A stretch of DNA of 64,000 nucleotides from Litomosoides sigmodontis (taxonomy: Eukaryota > Nematoda > Chromadorea > Rhabditida > Onchocercidae): NCBI GenBank assembly GCA_963070105.1, contig OY718808.1, positions 2,592,238-2,656,237 of the forward strand, written 5' to 3'. The notes beneath the pieces are model-generated. The model searched no databases and was not told the DNA's origin. It saw only the letters and a list, made by a program, of their open reading frames with translations. Shown one piece after another: positions 52,385 to 64,000 of the stretch. The translations under genes were made by a program, and so were the position numbers. How positions within the stretch are numbered: the stretch's first letter is position 1; each line of letters opens with the position of its first letter.

Positions 52385-55145
52385 ATGATATTACTGTATT
52401 TTTTCTGTGAATGACATTTCACTATCTTCTTTATTTTGCTGTTGTTGACAAGCATAAATTATAGAAAAGTTAAAGAGGGAGCGCAGATTGTCATTATTGC
52501 TCTTATCATTTTGCTCATTGAGAGTATTGTTAGAAATCAAGGTAAGTCTAAAATTACCTAGACAATAGATGGATCGCACTGATTGCTTGCTAATTAATCT
52601 TTTTTGATAGTATAGTTTAGTCAATGTATATAACATATATGAAAGCAACAAAATGATTGAATTATTCCAAATCAAAACTACTCATACAATGAACCACTAA
52701 ATTAGTCAATATTACAAAAATTATCAAAAATTATTACAAAAAAATATTACAAATTACAAAAACAAAAATCGACAAAAAAGATATTACAAAAATATTGCAA
52801 AAAAAAGCTATCACAATGACAAAAAAAAGATATTACAAAAATATTACAAAAATTATTACAAAAATATTGATTGTAACGGATAAACATTTATAAATTAAAC
52901 AAATTAAGTTTTGCTAAAATTTTTATCTTTTTGGTGAAAACTTTTTACAGCAACCATTCTAGCAGTCGCTAAATCAACAACTTTTTTAAATGACACTTCT
53001 TTTACTCGAGCACCAATGGCGAAAAGAGCAGGGCTAATACCAAGAATAAGAATAAGGCCAAAAATAGCACCAAGAAAACCACCAATAAGAATAACAACAA
53101 GAAGAATGACAACAGCAGCAAGACCAATAACAACAAGACCAATAACAACAAGACCAATAACAACAAGACCAACAACAATAAGACCAACAACAACAAGACC
53201 AACAACAACAAGACCAACAACAACAAGACCAACAACAACAAGACCAACAACAACAAGACCAACAACAACAAGACCAACAACAACAAGACCAACAACAACA
53301 AGACCAACAACAACAAGACCAACAACAACAAGACCAACAACAACAAGACCAACAACAACAACAACAAGACCAACAACAACAAGAACAACAACAACAAGAC
53401 CAACAACAACAAGACCAACAACAACAACAACAAGACCAACAACAACAACAACAACAACAACAAGACCAACAAGAGCAACAACAACAACAACAAGACCAAC
53501 AAGAGCAACAACAACAACAACAAGAACGACAACAACAACAAAAACAACAACAACAAGAAGAACAACAACAACAACAAAAACAACAACAACAACAAAAACA
53601 ACAACAACAAGAAGAACAACATCAACAACAGCAACAACAGCAACGACAGCAAGAACAACATCAACAACAGCAACAACAGCAGCAACAATTACAGTTCACG
53701 ACCCTTATGCTACTACGACAGCTGCATTAGCAACAACAATAACAACAGCAACAACAGCAGAAATGCTAACAACAACAGCAGCAACAATTACAGTTCACGA
53801 CCCTTATGCTACTACGACAGCTGCATTAGCAACAACAATAACAACAGCAACAGCAGCAGAAATGCTAACAACAACAGCAGCAACAATTACAGTTCATGAC
53901 CCTTATGCTACTACGACAGCTGCATTAGCAACAACAATAACAACAGCAGAAATGCTAACAACAACAGCAGCAACAATTACAGTTCACGACCCTTATGCTA
54001 CTACGACAGCTGCATTAGCAACAACAATAACAACAGCAACAACAGCAGAAATGCTAACAACAACAGCAGCAACAATTACAGTTCACGACCCTTATGCTAC
54101 TACGACAGCTGTATTAGCAACAACAATAACAACAGCAACAGCAGCAGAAATGCTAACAACAACAGCAGCAACAATTACAGTTACAACAACAACAATTTCT
54201 CCCTCTAAAAGTACCACCGCCAAAGTAATGCAAGAAAGAAAATTGACTCCATCTAGTCAGTGGTTCTAATGCTACCTACCTTCATGCATTCATATTTATC
54301 TGCTAATTTAAATCTTTACATCGCTTCAATTTACAGATAGCAAAAGTAGCCATTCATTTTAACCGCAACATTTTTCATAAACAAACTGCGGTACGGTTGT
54401 GCAACTATGTCAGTGAGTAGTTTAGAAGAAATAAATTGATCACTTGAGAGGATAACACTTCAACAGTTTCACAGTTTCTACGTAATGCTTCTCAGAATTC
54501 TGCTAAGAATTGCCTCGAGAAAATTTTGCTTCTCAATTTCATCAATGAATTTAAAAAATTTCAGATTATGAAATTAGCGCACCTACAATTTTATCTGATC
54601 ACGAATTACCAGTACCTACTAGTCCAGCAGGTATAAATATTAGTTTGCTCCAAATTTTTGCAATCCCTTTTCTTTCTAAATTTCAAGAATTTATGATTGC
54701 TTTTACGAAAGTATATAAAATAGGAATTCGATGGCTCATTGAGTGCTAGTTAAAGTATGCAAATATTCACCCAATGGCCCTATAAACCAATTTAACATAA
54801 TGTTTGCTCATAAATTGAGTAATAATAATAATAGCTACTAATAGATAATAATTGATATTAATAATTAATAATAATTAATAGCCAGAATAATAATAATAAT
54901 AAGCAGAGTAATTTGAATAATAATCAGAGTAATCGGAGTAATAATCAGATTAATGATCTCACATGAGACTGAAACCACAAACAAATTAGCCAAGCAAAAT
55001 TTTAGAAGGGTCGCGATCGGTGTTCGTCATATTGCTGCTTGTGACAAGTGCGCTTACAATGACAGCATCGATAGCGCTGATAGTTTTGACCAAATTCGGT
55101 GTTGTCCTTCAAGAGCCCCCACATGCGGCAGCACAACGCAAATGA
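52385..55145 (+). CDS. Thr-rich mucin-like type I membrane protein, 510 aa, 4 exons
   Basis: Exons: 52385-52406, 52951-54255, 54565-54630, 55006-55145; phases match (1,1,1). Exons 1 and 2 join to give a signal peptide, MILLYFFSTILAVAKS. Next comes an Arg/Pro-rich start, then about 20 units of Thr-Thr-Thr-Arg-Pro from about residue 45, a Thr/Arg zone, and five 30-33-residue repeats starting HDPYATTTAALATT, all rich in O-glycosylation-type Thr. Exon 3 is Pro/Ser/Thr-rich. The last exon gives one membrane helix (VFVILLLVTSALTMTASIAL, then IV) and a short tail ending QRK. Repeat periods (15, 99, 90 bp) are all multiples of three and several differences are silent or conservative, as expected for coding DNA. 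The first exon is small and its donor (GTGAATG) is only fair. A long poly-Leu frame on the other strand is the shadow of the repeat. Likely a surface mucin; no family assigned. Confidence 0.66.
52710..52875. repeat. Degenerate ATTACAAAAA-type repeats
   Basis: AT-rich repeats of ATATTACAAAAATATTAC-like units fill the end of intron 1 of the mucin-like gene. No coding signal. Confidence 0.75.
53110..53410 (+). repeat. 15-bp coding minisatellite (Thr-Thr-Thr-Arg-Pro)
   Basis: AAGACCAACAACAAC is repeated about 15-20 times with few changes, reading as PTTTR in the mucin-like frame. Downstream it decays to ACA-rich sequence. Confidence 0.93.
53692..54190 (+). repeat. 99-bp coding minisatellite, five copies
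   Basis: Units start at 53692, 53791, 53890, 53980 and 54079, with a partial unit at 54178. Four periods are 99 bp; one is 90 bp, lacking nine bases (three codons). Differences include a silent CAC/CAT change and GCA/GTA (Ala/Val). Units are otherwise nearly identical, so the array is young or homogenised. Confidence 0.94.
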
Positions 55146-55513
55146 GCTGAGGATTGAGCGCACTGTGAACTGAACTGCCAAAAAGCTTAAGCGTTGCTCA
55201 CCACCATCATTATCACCGTCATAATCATTGTTATTATCACCATTGCTATCATCATCATCATCACCATTACTAATATTCAAATTATTTCATCGTGAAATTT
55301 CAAATAGATTATTGAGTAATTAGGCAAAATGCGATGAAGTTTCCCTAGCGGAAGAATAAAGAAAGCTTACTGAAACAATTCATGCACTCTCATCTGATTA
55401 GTCTTTCATTGAAGTTTGTAAAATTATTTGCTAATGTGAAAATTTTTTTTTTAACATACTGCTTTTGTGTAGAATTGGTTATAATGGTATGCGAGTGCAA
55501 TAATTAAAGCTAT

Positions 55514-55585
55514 TTAATGATAGCTGTTTAATTTAATGATAACTGTTTAATTTAATGATAACTGTTTAATTTAATGATAACTGTT
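55514..55585. repeat. 19-bp tandem repeat carrying TGATA sites, four copies
   Basis: AATGATAACTGTTTAATTT recurs at 55516, 55535, 55554 and 55573. Three of the four copies contain a TGATAA GATA-factor consensus; the first has TGATAG. It lies about 550 bp upstream of micropeptide 3 and 370 bp after the mucin-like stop. Confidence 0.85.
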
Positions 55586-55969
55586 ACTTAGCAGTTAGTT
55601 CATTTGCAAAAAAAAGTGCTTTTATAATATGAAATGAGTTAGGGTTGAGTACAGATTTTGTTTGCATTTTAATTTCACTTATTTTTACAGCGATAATTAT
55701 GCAAAAGCATATTGAGAATGAAAATATTCCAAAAAACCTGCCATCATCTTCGTTAAGCTAATTTTTCAAATTTTACTTCCATCATTGGATTGAATTTAAA
55801 TGAACGCAAGAAGTCACTCGTCAAAATTAACCAAATTTCTTACCTCTGTTTAAATTTCAATTAAAATTAAATTTGCTTCTCTTTTTGCATAAAATGCAGC
55901 AGTGTAAGATTGAAATAAAATGTATGTTGTTTGTAAATAGTTTCAATTATTACTTTTAACTTGCCACTT

Positions 55970-56128
55970 GGGCGGTGTTGTCGCACCACATTTGAAATCG
56001 TCGTTCATTTAAATTCGGCCAATTTCCGCCGCACTTCCGCAGTTTATTTGGTCAACAGCAAACTGCTGACAGGCCATTATTTTTGTCGTGCGTGTGGGGG
56101 AAGGTGACGAGGAAGCACTCACTTAGCA
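55970..56128 (+). promoter_or_regulatory. GC-richer promoter or 5' UTR region of micropeptide 3
   Basis: About 160 bp of clearly higher GC than the flanks (for example GGCGGTGTTGTCGCACCAC and GTGCGTGTGGGGGAAGG) leads directly to the ATG at 56129. In AT-rich DNA such an island usually marks an exon or promoter. No ATG occurs between 56070 and the start. Confidence 0.4.
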
Positions 56129-56251
56129 ATGAAATTCAACAGTAAAATGATACTGTTGACCACAGCAACAGTAATGGCATCAATTGGTTTGTACAAAATT
56201 GGCATGCTCGACTGGATGTGCAAGACGGAAAGGAAGACGAGTGGCAAATAG
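56129..56251 (+). CDS. Candidate single-pass membrane micropeptide 3, 40 aa
   Basis: Encodes MKFNSKMILLTTATVMASIG, then a tail starting LYKIGMLDWMCKTERKTS. One hydrophobic helix (about 7-21) is followed by Y-x-x-G-x-L-D, the same seven-position motif that follows the helix in micropeptides 1 and 2; the rest is not alignable with confidence. The tail is strongly basic. Support: GC-richer leader, no competing ATG, AATAAA at 56390-56395 about 140 nt after the stop. It could instead be the first exon of a longer gene, but no donor-linked partner was found downstream before the convergent sushi gene. Confidence 0.5.
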   Translation: MKFNSKMILLTTATVMASIGLYKIGMLDWMCKTERKTSGK

Positions 56252-56389
56252 AAAAAAAAAGGCTTCCCTTTCAAACACTCATCATTGCTGGCTGAAGAAA
56301 GTAAGAGTGATGAAATTATTTTAAATTTTCAAACGATCAATTTTGCATAATTGAATTTACCATATATGTGTATGAAATTATTTCTGCTG

Positions 56390-56395
56390 AATAAA
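56390..56395 (+). terminator. AATAAA poly(A) signal after micropeptide 3
   Basis: The signal lies about 140 nt after the micropeptide 3 stop, in TGCTGAATAAATAATTT, and is followed by a T-rich run. Confidence 0.5.
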
Positions 56396-56843
56396 TAATT
56401 TTTTTTTTTTTTGGAAAAAAGAAATTGAATTATGAATGTTTTAATTGGTGTAATTGTTGGAACTGATTAATCATTGATGTTGCTTGGTGTAAATTTTGTT
56501 AGGTTTGCTGATTATTTGAATTGTCATCGGTGAGTGAGTTTTAGCTGAATAAATTGAAGCTTCTTACTCATGTATAGTTTTAAATTTTTTTTTGAAAAAA
56601 AAAATTTACGTTAGAAATGAAACAGTACGATGGGAGTATTTTTTAATTTGAATTCATTATTTACAAATGAAAAAAATGTACATTGCAATATTTAAAAAAG
56701 TACTACATTGGAAGAGATATCTGAGTGATATATTTTAGCAAAGGTTATTTTACCATTTTTAATGTGATATTTAATGAAGCATTTTGATTTGAATTGAAAA
56801 AAAATTAACAAGTAACTCTTTAGCTGTGTACACAGACACAAAT

Positions 56844-56848
<5 letters not shown>

Positions 56849-56873
<25 letters not shown>
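56849..56873. repeat. (AC)n microsatellite
   Basis: About 12 AC units, followed by the near-palindrome ACATGTGTGTACAC. Confidence 0.9.
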
Positions 56874-56874
<1 letters not shown>

Positions 56875-56924
56875 TGTGTGTACACGAGCGCATGGAGGTA
56901 CATATCGGAGTAGCTTAATTTGCT

Positions 56925-58046
56925 TTAATCGTTAGCTAAAAGTGACAAAAGTGACGATATCCTTGCTTCGTCTGCCTCATCGGTAACATTTCCCGCTGGC
57001 GAAGAAGTTGTGATTTCCAACTTCACACTCGGATGAGAACTCAATTCTTCGTGTGAAATATCGGTGACCATTTCAGAAGATGTTGCATTTCCTACTATTA
57101 ATTTCGCTCCTTCGTCATCATCTGTTGTTCCTGAAATTTAATTGCAATATTTTGCAAGCAATATGAAATGGCAGTACAAAACATACAGTAGCATTATTAT
57201 TATATATTTTATTTGTTACTACATTATTATTTATTATTATTATCAATTATTAATATTGTTATTATTATTAATTACTTTTGCTACTGTTATTAATATTACT
57301 GTTAATTATTATTATTATTATTATTACTTGGAAACGAATTAAATTTTAAAATCAACGACATTGCTTTATAATACAACACGTAAAAATTTACGGCCAAATT
57401 AATTTAGTCTTGCTATTACTACCTGATTGTGCATTGCTATGTGAAGTAATCAGGTCAGTTGGTTTAACAGTCGTGGTCATTGCATCACTGCAATTATTAT
57501 CATTAAACAGCTCCTTGCACATGCCCAACTGCCCAGTCCATTTCCCGTTCAAACACATGGCGGATAACTGACCAACTGGTATCTGACCCACCGAACATTG
57601 CAACATTGCTAATGTACCTGTTGGATATTTATTCGAAGTCCCAGGCTGCAATAAAGTACGACTGAAAAAGTTGAATTTTTTGAAACAACATGAAATAATG
57701 CCACTGCACATCAGATGAACAAATCGAAATAGATCGAAGTAACCTTCCATCTACCATTCTTCTAGCTATTATTGGTCACTTTCTTCAAATGAACAGGTTG
57801 CTTGAAATTACCTAATTTTATTTCATTTTGCAAACAAAAGATGAGGAGGAAATATGCATGAGTAAAGTAAAAAGAAGAATAGAAGTGAAGTAATCTGTTA
57901 GATAAATGAACTCAACAACATACAAGTTGATAAACTTCTACTAATACCTAAAACTTTACTTTTTCAAAATAAAATGAAAAACTGATTTTCATAATTTTGA
58001 AATGCAGAATGACTCTCTGCCTTCTTATCATTACAAGTCATATCTA

Positions 58047-58089
<43 letters not shown>

Positions 58090-59305
58090 AATATCCAATC
58101 AACTAGTAAAAATATCTTATGAAATCCTATTTTTTTTACGTTGCAAAGTTTGCATAACTTAAAATTTAAAATTAGTAATTTGAATGTTAAATGAATGAAA
58201 TCATAAGGAAAATAATGCTTCTTTTACTTTTTCAAAAATTTCCTCTCCTCGATATATGCAAAGGTTAAAATACTATTACTCACCAGCATTATTCACTCAC
58301 GAAGGAAAAAAAAACGATGAACAGGTGAATGTTGGATTTTTCCTGAATACTAAAATTCTTCCTACCCTACAACTACTATTTCTACCTTTTCTACGCACAC
58401 GTACCGTACGTGAACATGTACACACACGCATATACATGCATATATGCATATTATGGAAATCCTTACAGGTACATAAGAGATGTTGTACTGAGAATGCTGT
58501 GCTACGCAAGCTTTACTAGTTAATATACATTCACCTGAAATAGATTAAAATTAAGACCTAAAATAGACTGTGCACATTAACATTGTAAATGGATTTCGAT
58601 TGCCACTTCAATGTCTAAAAATAGTTTACTTATGATTAGACAGATAATCTTATAGACTAGTAAGTAACTGCTACTGTCTTCCTAATACACTCGTTATGAC
58701 TGAAGTAGTAATTGATCACTTCGATTTGGTTTAAATTTGGAAACAATGACCAAGCTTGTTGTTCCATTTGCCATCTTCCTTGCAGAAAGCGAGAAAAGGA
58801 AATGAATTGATATAGCCAAATTTGCATAACATAAGCGCTGTTGTCCCTGGCGCATGTTTTATTGCATAATTAGCCTGCGCATATATTACATTTCCACTAT
58901 CTGTTGTAGCAATATCCTCACATGCTAAAATGTTTTGTTATATTTTGGTAAAATTATTCGATCAAATTTTATTGTCTCTATTTTAATAATATTCTAAGCA
59001 AAAGTTCACGTAATAAATGGAAAAAAAAGAAATTAAACTTTATTACTTTATTGCATGGAATTTCTCACAAACTCTCCATTGTGTCGCTAATGAGTTTGCA
59101 CTCGATGACCGCTACTTCTAGCTCTTAATTTTTAAGCTTAATTGTCTTTCATCTTTACGCTTACCCTTGCTCGAACCACTCCATCTATCATCACTGTATT
59201 TGAAATTATAAGCGGAAAATAGGACTCACTCGAACTAGGAGCACCTGTCGTAGGAGCAGATAAAGCAAGTATGATGACATGAAAATATTCAACTTCAATT
59301 AGCAT
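56925..59305 (-). CDS. Secreted protein with two sushi (CCP) domains, 250 aa, 5 exons
   Basis: Exons: 59230-59305, 58745-58924, 58467-58534, 57423-57645, 56925-57130; all junctions keep phase and the split codon across exons 2 and 3 restores a required cysteine. Residues 1 to about 21 are a signal peptide (MLIEVEYFHVIILALSAPTT). CCP1 uses C27, C59, C73 and C86 with GKW before the last Cys; CCP2 uses C95, C125, C139 and C151 with NGKWTG. Both show the family pattern Y-x-x-G-T-x-A-x-L-x-C. C88 and C160 flank CCP2 and could pair. The tail (about 155-250) is Ser/Thr/Asp/Glu-rich, with no membrane segment or clear GPI signal. Sushi domains bind proteins and glycans outside the cell; the partner is unknown. 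Convergent with micropeptide 3. Confidence 0.86.
57205..57330. repeat. Interrupted (TTA)n in a sushi-gene intron
   Basis: A degenerate ATT/TTA run with several AATTATTA interruptions, within the last intron of the sushi gene. Confidence 0.85.
58048..58084. repeat. (AC)n microsatellite in a sushi-gene intron
   Basis: About 18 AC units ending in ACGCAC, between exons 3 and 4 of the sushi gene. Confidence 0.92.
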
Positions 59306-61289
<1,984 letters not shown>

Positions 61290-61361
61290 AGCAGCGTGGC
61301 GCAGTGGAAGCGTGCTGGGCCCATAACCCAGAGGTCGGTGGATCGAAACCACTCGCTGCTA
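61290..61361 (+). tRNA. Initiator tRNA-Met (CAU)
   Basis: Delivers the first methionine in translation. The 72-nt sequence folds with a perfect 7-bp acceptor stem (AGCAGCG with CGCTGCT), anticodon arm CTGGG-CCCATAA-CCCAG with CAU at 61322-61324, and T arm closing on GATCGAAAC. Initiator marks are present: A1-U72 pair, three G-C pairs in the anticodon stem, and A instead of T at position 54. The sequence is nearly the metazoan initiator sequence. No intron. Internal A box (TGGCGCAGTGG) and B box (GGATCGAAACC) are intact. Open frames over this gene on both strands are spurious. Confidence 0.97.
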
Positions 61362-61376
61362 TCCTGGCCGCCTCAC

Positions 61377-61380
61377 TTTT
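61377..61380 (+). terminator. Pol III terminator of the initiator tRNA
   Basis: TTTT begins 16 nt after the tRNA 3' end, the usual minimal RNA polymerase III stop signal. Confidence 0.6.
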
Positions 61381-63526
61381 GCAGCAACTACAATTAAATG
61401 ATTTCACTAAATCGATAGGTTGTGCATTTTCCTCCATTTTATTCTCACACATATTTCTGACTATTTACTTTTCCCAGTCAAATAATCAGAAGAACATTGG
61501 GTGAGGTTGATGAGGAATGCTGATAGTAATTAGTGCCACGCATTGCTCCATTCACTTCCCAAATATGGAAATATGCGTTCAGCACTTTCAAAATTCACCA
61601 TACAATTTGAGACATTCATCAAAATGTGGAAAAAATTTTTTCAAATAATTTCCACTTTAGAATTGTTAGAAATCTCAATTCACCTTTTTTCAAACAAAAT
61701 TTTTCCGTAAACATTAGCATCACATAGACGAACAAACTGATGTAATTTCAGTGGATGAATTCAGTAATTGAATTACATCAGAAGAGCAATATTCATTATT
61801 TACTTATTACCTATTATAATTATTATTGTTATTGTTAATGTCATTACTGTTAATACTATTATTATTACCATTAATTATTAATTATTGGTTCTTAGTGTGA
61901 AATATTTCTAATTTCAGTGATGCTATTAAATTACTTGCATACGTCGGAAATGATGTAGTATAATGAAATTTTAAAATATCATCGAGCTGGTAGTTTTTCA
62001 ACAGACAAACAGAGCCGTCGATAGCCTAAGCAATACATTTGATAAGATTTCGTCAGTATGATAATGCTTTCCTTAGTGTATGTATTATTTTAGTCCAGCT
62101 AACTTTTTACTGTGCTTATCGGTGCTTATCGTTCCAAGCATCATCCTTAATACAATATATATATATATATATATTTAAAAAAAATCACTCTTAAGTTTTG
62201 AGAAAGAAATTGAAAGTGATATTCTTAATTTGATGAAGAAATTGAAAGTGCTATTCTTAACAAATGAAGATGCCAGAAGGATCGTTCATCATTTCATCAA
62301 TCTTTCTACTTTCGTTCGAAATATATTTCGCAGTACAAAATGATATATTTTTTCTTCTATTCAACGATTACTGCTGCATTCATCAATGTTCAGTTCGTTA
62401 ACCTATAATTTCAAACTTTTTATTCATCCTTCTCACAATCTGTTAATCAGTGATCTCAAGATTTTTTAAAAATAATGATGAAGATATTTATATTAATTGA
62501 TCAAGTTCCCAATCATTATCAAATCAATGATTCGTTAAGTCTGTCATTTCAAATATTTCTTTGATATTATCTTGGTCTAAGTAGCTTTTTTACTGTGCTT
62601 ATCGTTAAAAGCATCATCGTTAATACAATATTAAAAAATCACTTTTAAAGAAGAAATTTCGGGGAGGAAATCGAAAATGATATTCTTTATAAATGAAGAT
62701 GTCACACAACACTCAGTTAATATTCAAATTAATTTTTTCATCTATTAAAATGTTAGATATTTCACCGCTTTTCTTTCTTTTTTTCAAATTGATTATATCT
62801 AACCAATGGAATAAGAATAATGATGTCTAGAAGTGCCAGAAGCAGGTTTTATTTTAGGAATGATTAAATGATTAGATTTTTTTTGCGCTCTCCTCAAGGT
62901 ATGACAGATAATGTAGAAGTGAAAATGTCCCTCCCGCCGATTTTTATCTAATAGAGCAAATCTTCTATAACTTATAGACAATGTCATAAAAGAAACATTC
63001 ATTCAATAAATCGTTGATGTTTTGAATGACGAAAATAAAAAACGAGCAGAGCACATTACTACTAAAATATTAAAATACCACAAATTGAAGAATTAAACAA
63101 TTAAAAATGAGCAGAGTTTAAAATTTCCAGACCTCATAAAAACGGTAAGATTCAACATGAAAAAGACATAACAAATTCAGATACAACATAGACTAGTAGG
63201 ATATATGAACTTTCTATAAATATCGCTGTAAAAATGAATTACAAATATTTTTCAAATTTAGAAAAGATAAACGAGAACATTTTATAGCTGAAACGAGTCA
63301 GTAAATTGAAACTCTATGCATTAAAATACTTTCTCCTACATATTATTACATACAGCTTGTAAAATTAAAAATATTTCCGAAATTAGTAAGATAGATGACA
63401 GCACTAGAAGGGACGAAAATTTGCAAAAAACAATACCCAGATAAACTTCAAGAAAATATAAAAATCAGATATAATACTGATATAAGCGTTGAGAGAAAAA
63501 GTGAATAATTACATTTTTTTACTCAC
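61381..63526. other. Intergenic DNA between tRNA-iMet and TrpRS
   Basis: AT-rich, with the diverged 150-bp duplication. The right part should contain the TrpRS 3' UTR. No supported gene. Confidence 0.55.
62090..62710. repeat. Diverged direct duplication, two copies of about 150 bp
   Basis: A segment with TTTTTACTGTGCTTATCG, then GCATCATC-TTAATACAATAT, a TCACT-TTAA stretch and AAATGAAGATG occurs at about 62100-62270 and again at about 62585-62705. The first copy has gained (TA)n at 62155-62173. No open frame spans either copy. Confidence 0.7.
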
Positions 63527-63787
63527 TCAATAGTCATATTTCAACTTGCGGGGGACCATAAAACTTTTGATTACTTCATCGGTCACTTCTTTTCGTCTCT
63601 CTTGCAATTCTGACATAACCCGTTGCACTTCTTTAATGGCTATTGCTTTAAGCTCGCCAGTTAATAACTTGCCGCTTGTGTAATTCTAAAACAATTATAG
63701 ACGGGCTTAAGTAAATGGCATCAGAGAGAAACAGGAAAATAATCTTCATAACTAAAATACTTAACTTACTTCACCGCTTTCAAATTT
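63527..63787 (-). CDS. wars-1: Tryptophanyl-tRNA synthetase, C-terminal exons (5' part beyond window)
   Basis: Class I synthetase that charges tRNA-Trp in the cytosol. The last exon, 63527-63685 (52 codons plus stop), reads YTSGKLLTGELKA, then RRKEVTDEVIKSFM and PRKLKYDY, matching the C-terminal end of eukaryotic TrpRS (human ends with LTGELK...RRKEVTDE...PRKL). The acceptor is TTTTAG and phase is 0. An 18-nt microexon (63770-63787, KFESGE) fits just upstream with TTCTAG and GTAAGT sites and phase 0 on both sides; it is less certain. The catalytic Rossmann fold and KMSKS region must lie past 64000. No further exon is evident from 63788 to the window end. Confidence 0.88.
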
Positions 63788-64000
63788 CTAGAAAAGGCAA
63801 GGGATTAGTTTCAACACAGAGCACGTGTTAATTTGCAGTAAAACCAAGTTAAATTTAATTTTGATAAAAACCATCATCAATAATCAGGCATACGGAAGTT
63901 ATCAAAGTAAAAAAGAAAAAGAGTTAAAATTGAGTCAAATAATCTCTGATAATGAAAAAGTTAAAGATTTTAAAGCGCCGAAATCCACCACTTGGTTGAT

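Noticed and set aside
53002..53688. 228-codon poly-Leu frame on the minus strand
   Set aside because: Antisense of the Thr-rich coding repeat; the plus frame has splice sites, a signal peptide and a membrane helix in phase.
55002..55280. Asp/Asn-rich 92-codon minus-strand frame
   Set aside because: It overlaps the membrane-helix exon of the mucin-like gene and GAT-type simple sequence; no splice signals in a sensible order.

Overview
The window looks like nuclear DNA of a nematode, and the combination of features suggests a clade III (filaria-like/spirurid) worm. This is inferred from about 30% GC, genes split into many short exons by introns ending in TTTTCAG-type acceptors, a likely spliced-leader acceptor 39 nt before the eIF5 start codon, Polo kinase, eIF5 and TrpRS of metazoan type, and dense microsatellites. 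No bacterial, viral or intact transposon coding region was found. All gene models were joined by hand from GT/AG sites with matching codon phase; no transcript evidence was available.

Layout. 1-12.5 kb is gene-poor and carries many simple repeats. 12.58-16.47 kb (minus) is a complete 13-exon Polo-like kinase, 616 aa. 16.5-24.3 kb is mostly non-coding, with a 15-bp perfect hairpin inside a duplicated segment near 20.8 kb and one or two unassigned exons at 23 kb. 24.39-26.90 kb (plus) is a complete 9-exon eIF5, 418 aa. 28.20-33.56 kb (minus) is a gene of at least 16 exons for a protein I do not recognise, built of four alternating pairs of degenerate modules. 33.6-43.9 kb is repeat-rich and apparently gene-free; it includes an uninterrupted (TTA)n tract of about 1.14 kb.

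44.0-59.3 kb is a run of small membrane or secreted proteins: a tetraspanin (plus, probable GC-AG intron), a 37-aa single-pass micropeptide (plus), an unrecognised 224-aa protein with basic ends and an acidic/His-rich middle (minus), a 33-aa micropeptide that is a paralogue of the first (minus), a Thr-rich mucin-like type I membrane protein with a codon-phased 99-bp minisatellite (plus), a third 40-aa candidate micropeptide (plus), and a secreted two-sushi-domain protein (minus). 61.29 kb holds an initiator tRNA-Met. The right edge holds the last exons of tryptophanyl-tRNA synthetase (minus), which runs off the window.

PLK, eIF5, tRNA-iMet and TrpRS are housekeeping cell-cycle and translation genes. 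The 44-59 kb block is different: its products are small, mostly membrane-bound or exported, and several are built on internal repeats. The strongest candidate for something undescribed is the micropeptide pair, 16 of 33 residues identical without gaps, both below the usual 60-100 codon gene-calling cut-off. The second is the modular repeat protein at 28-33.5 kb.
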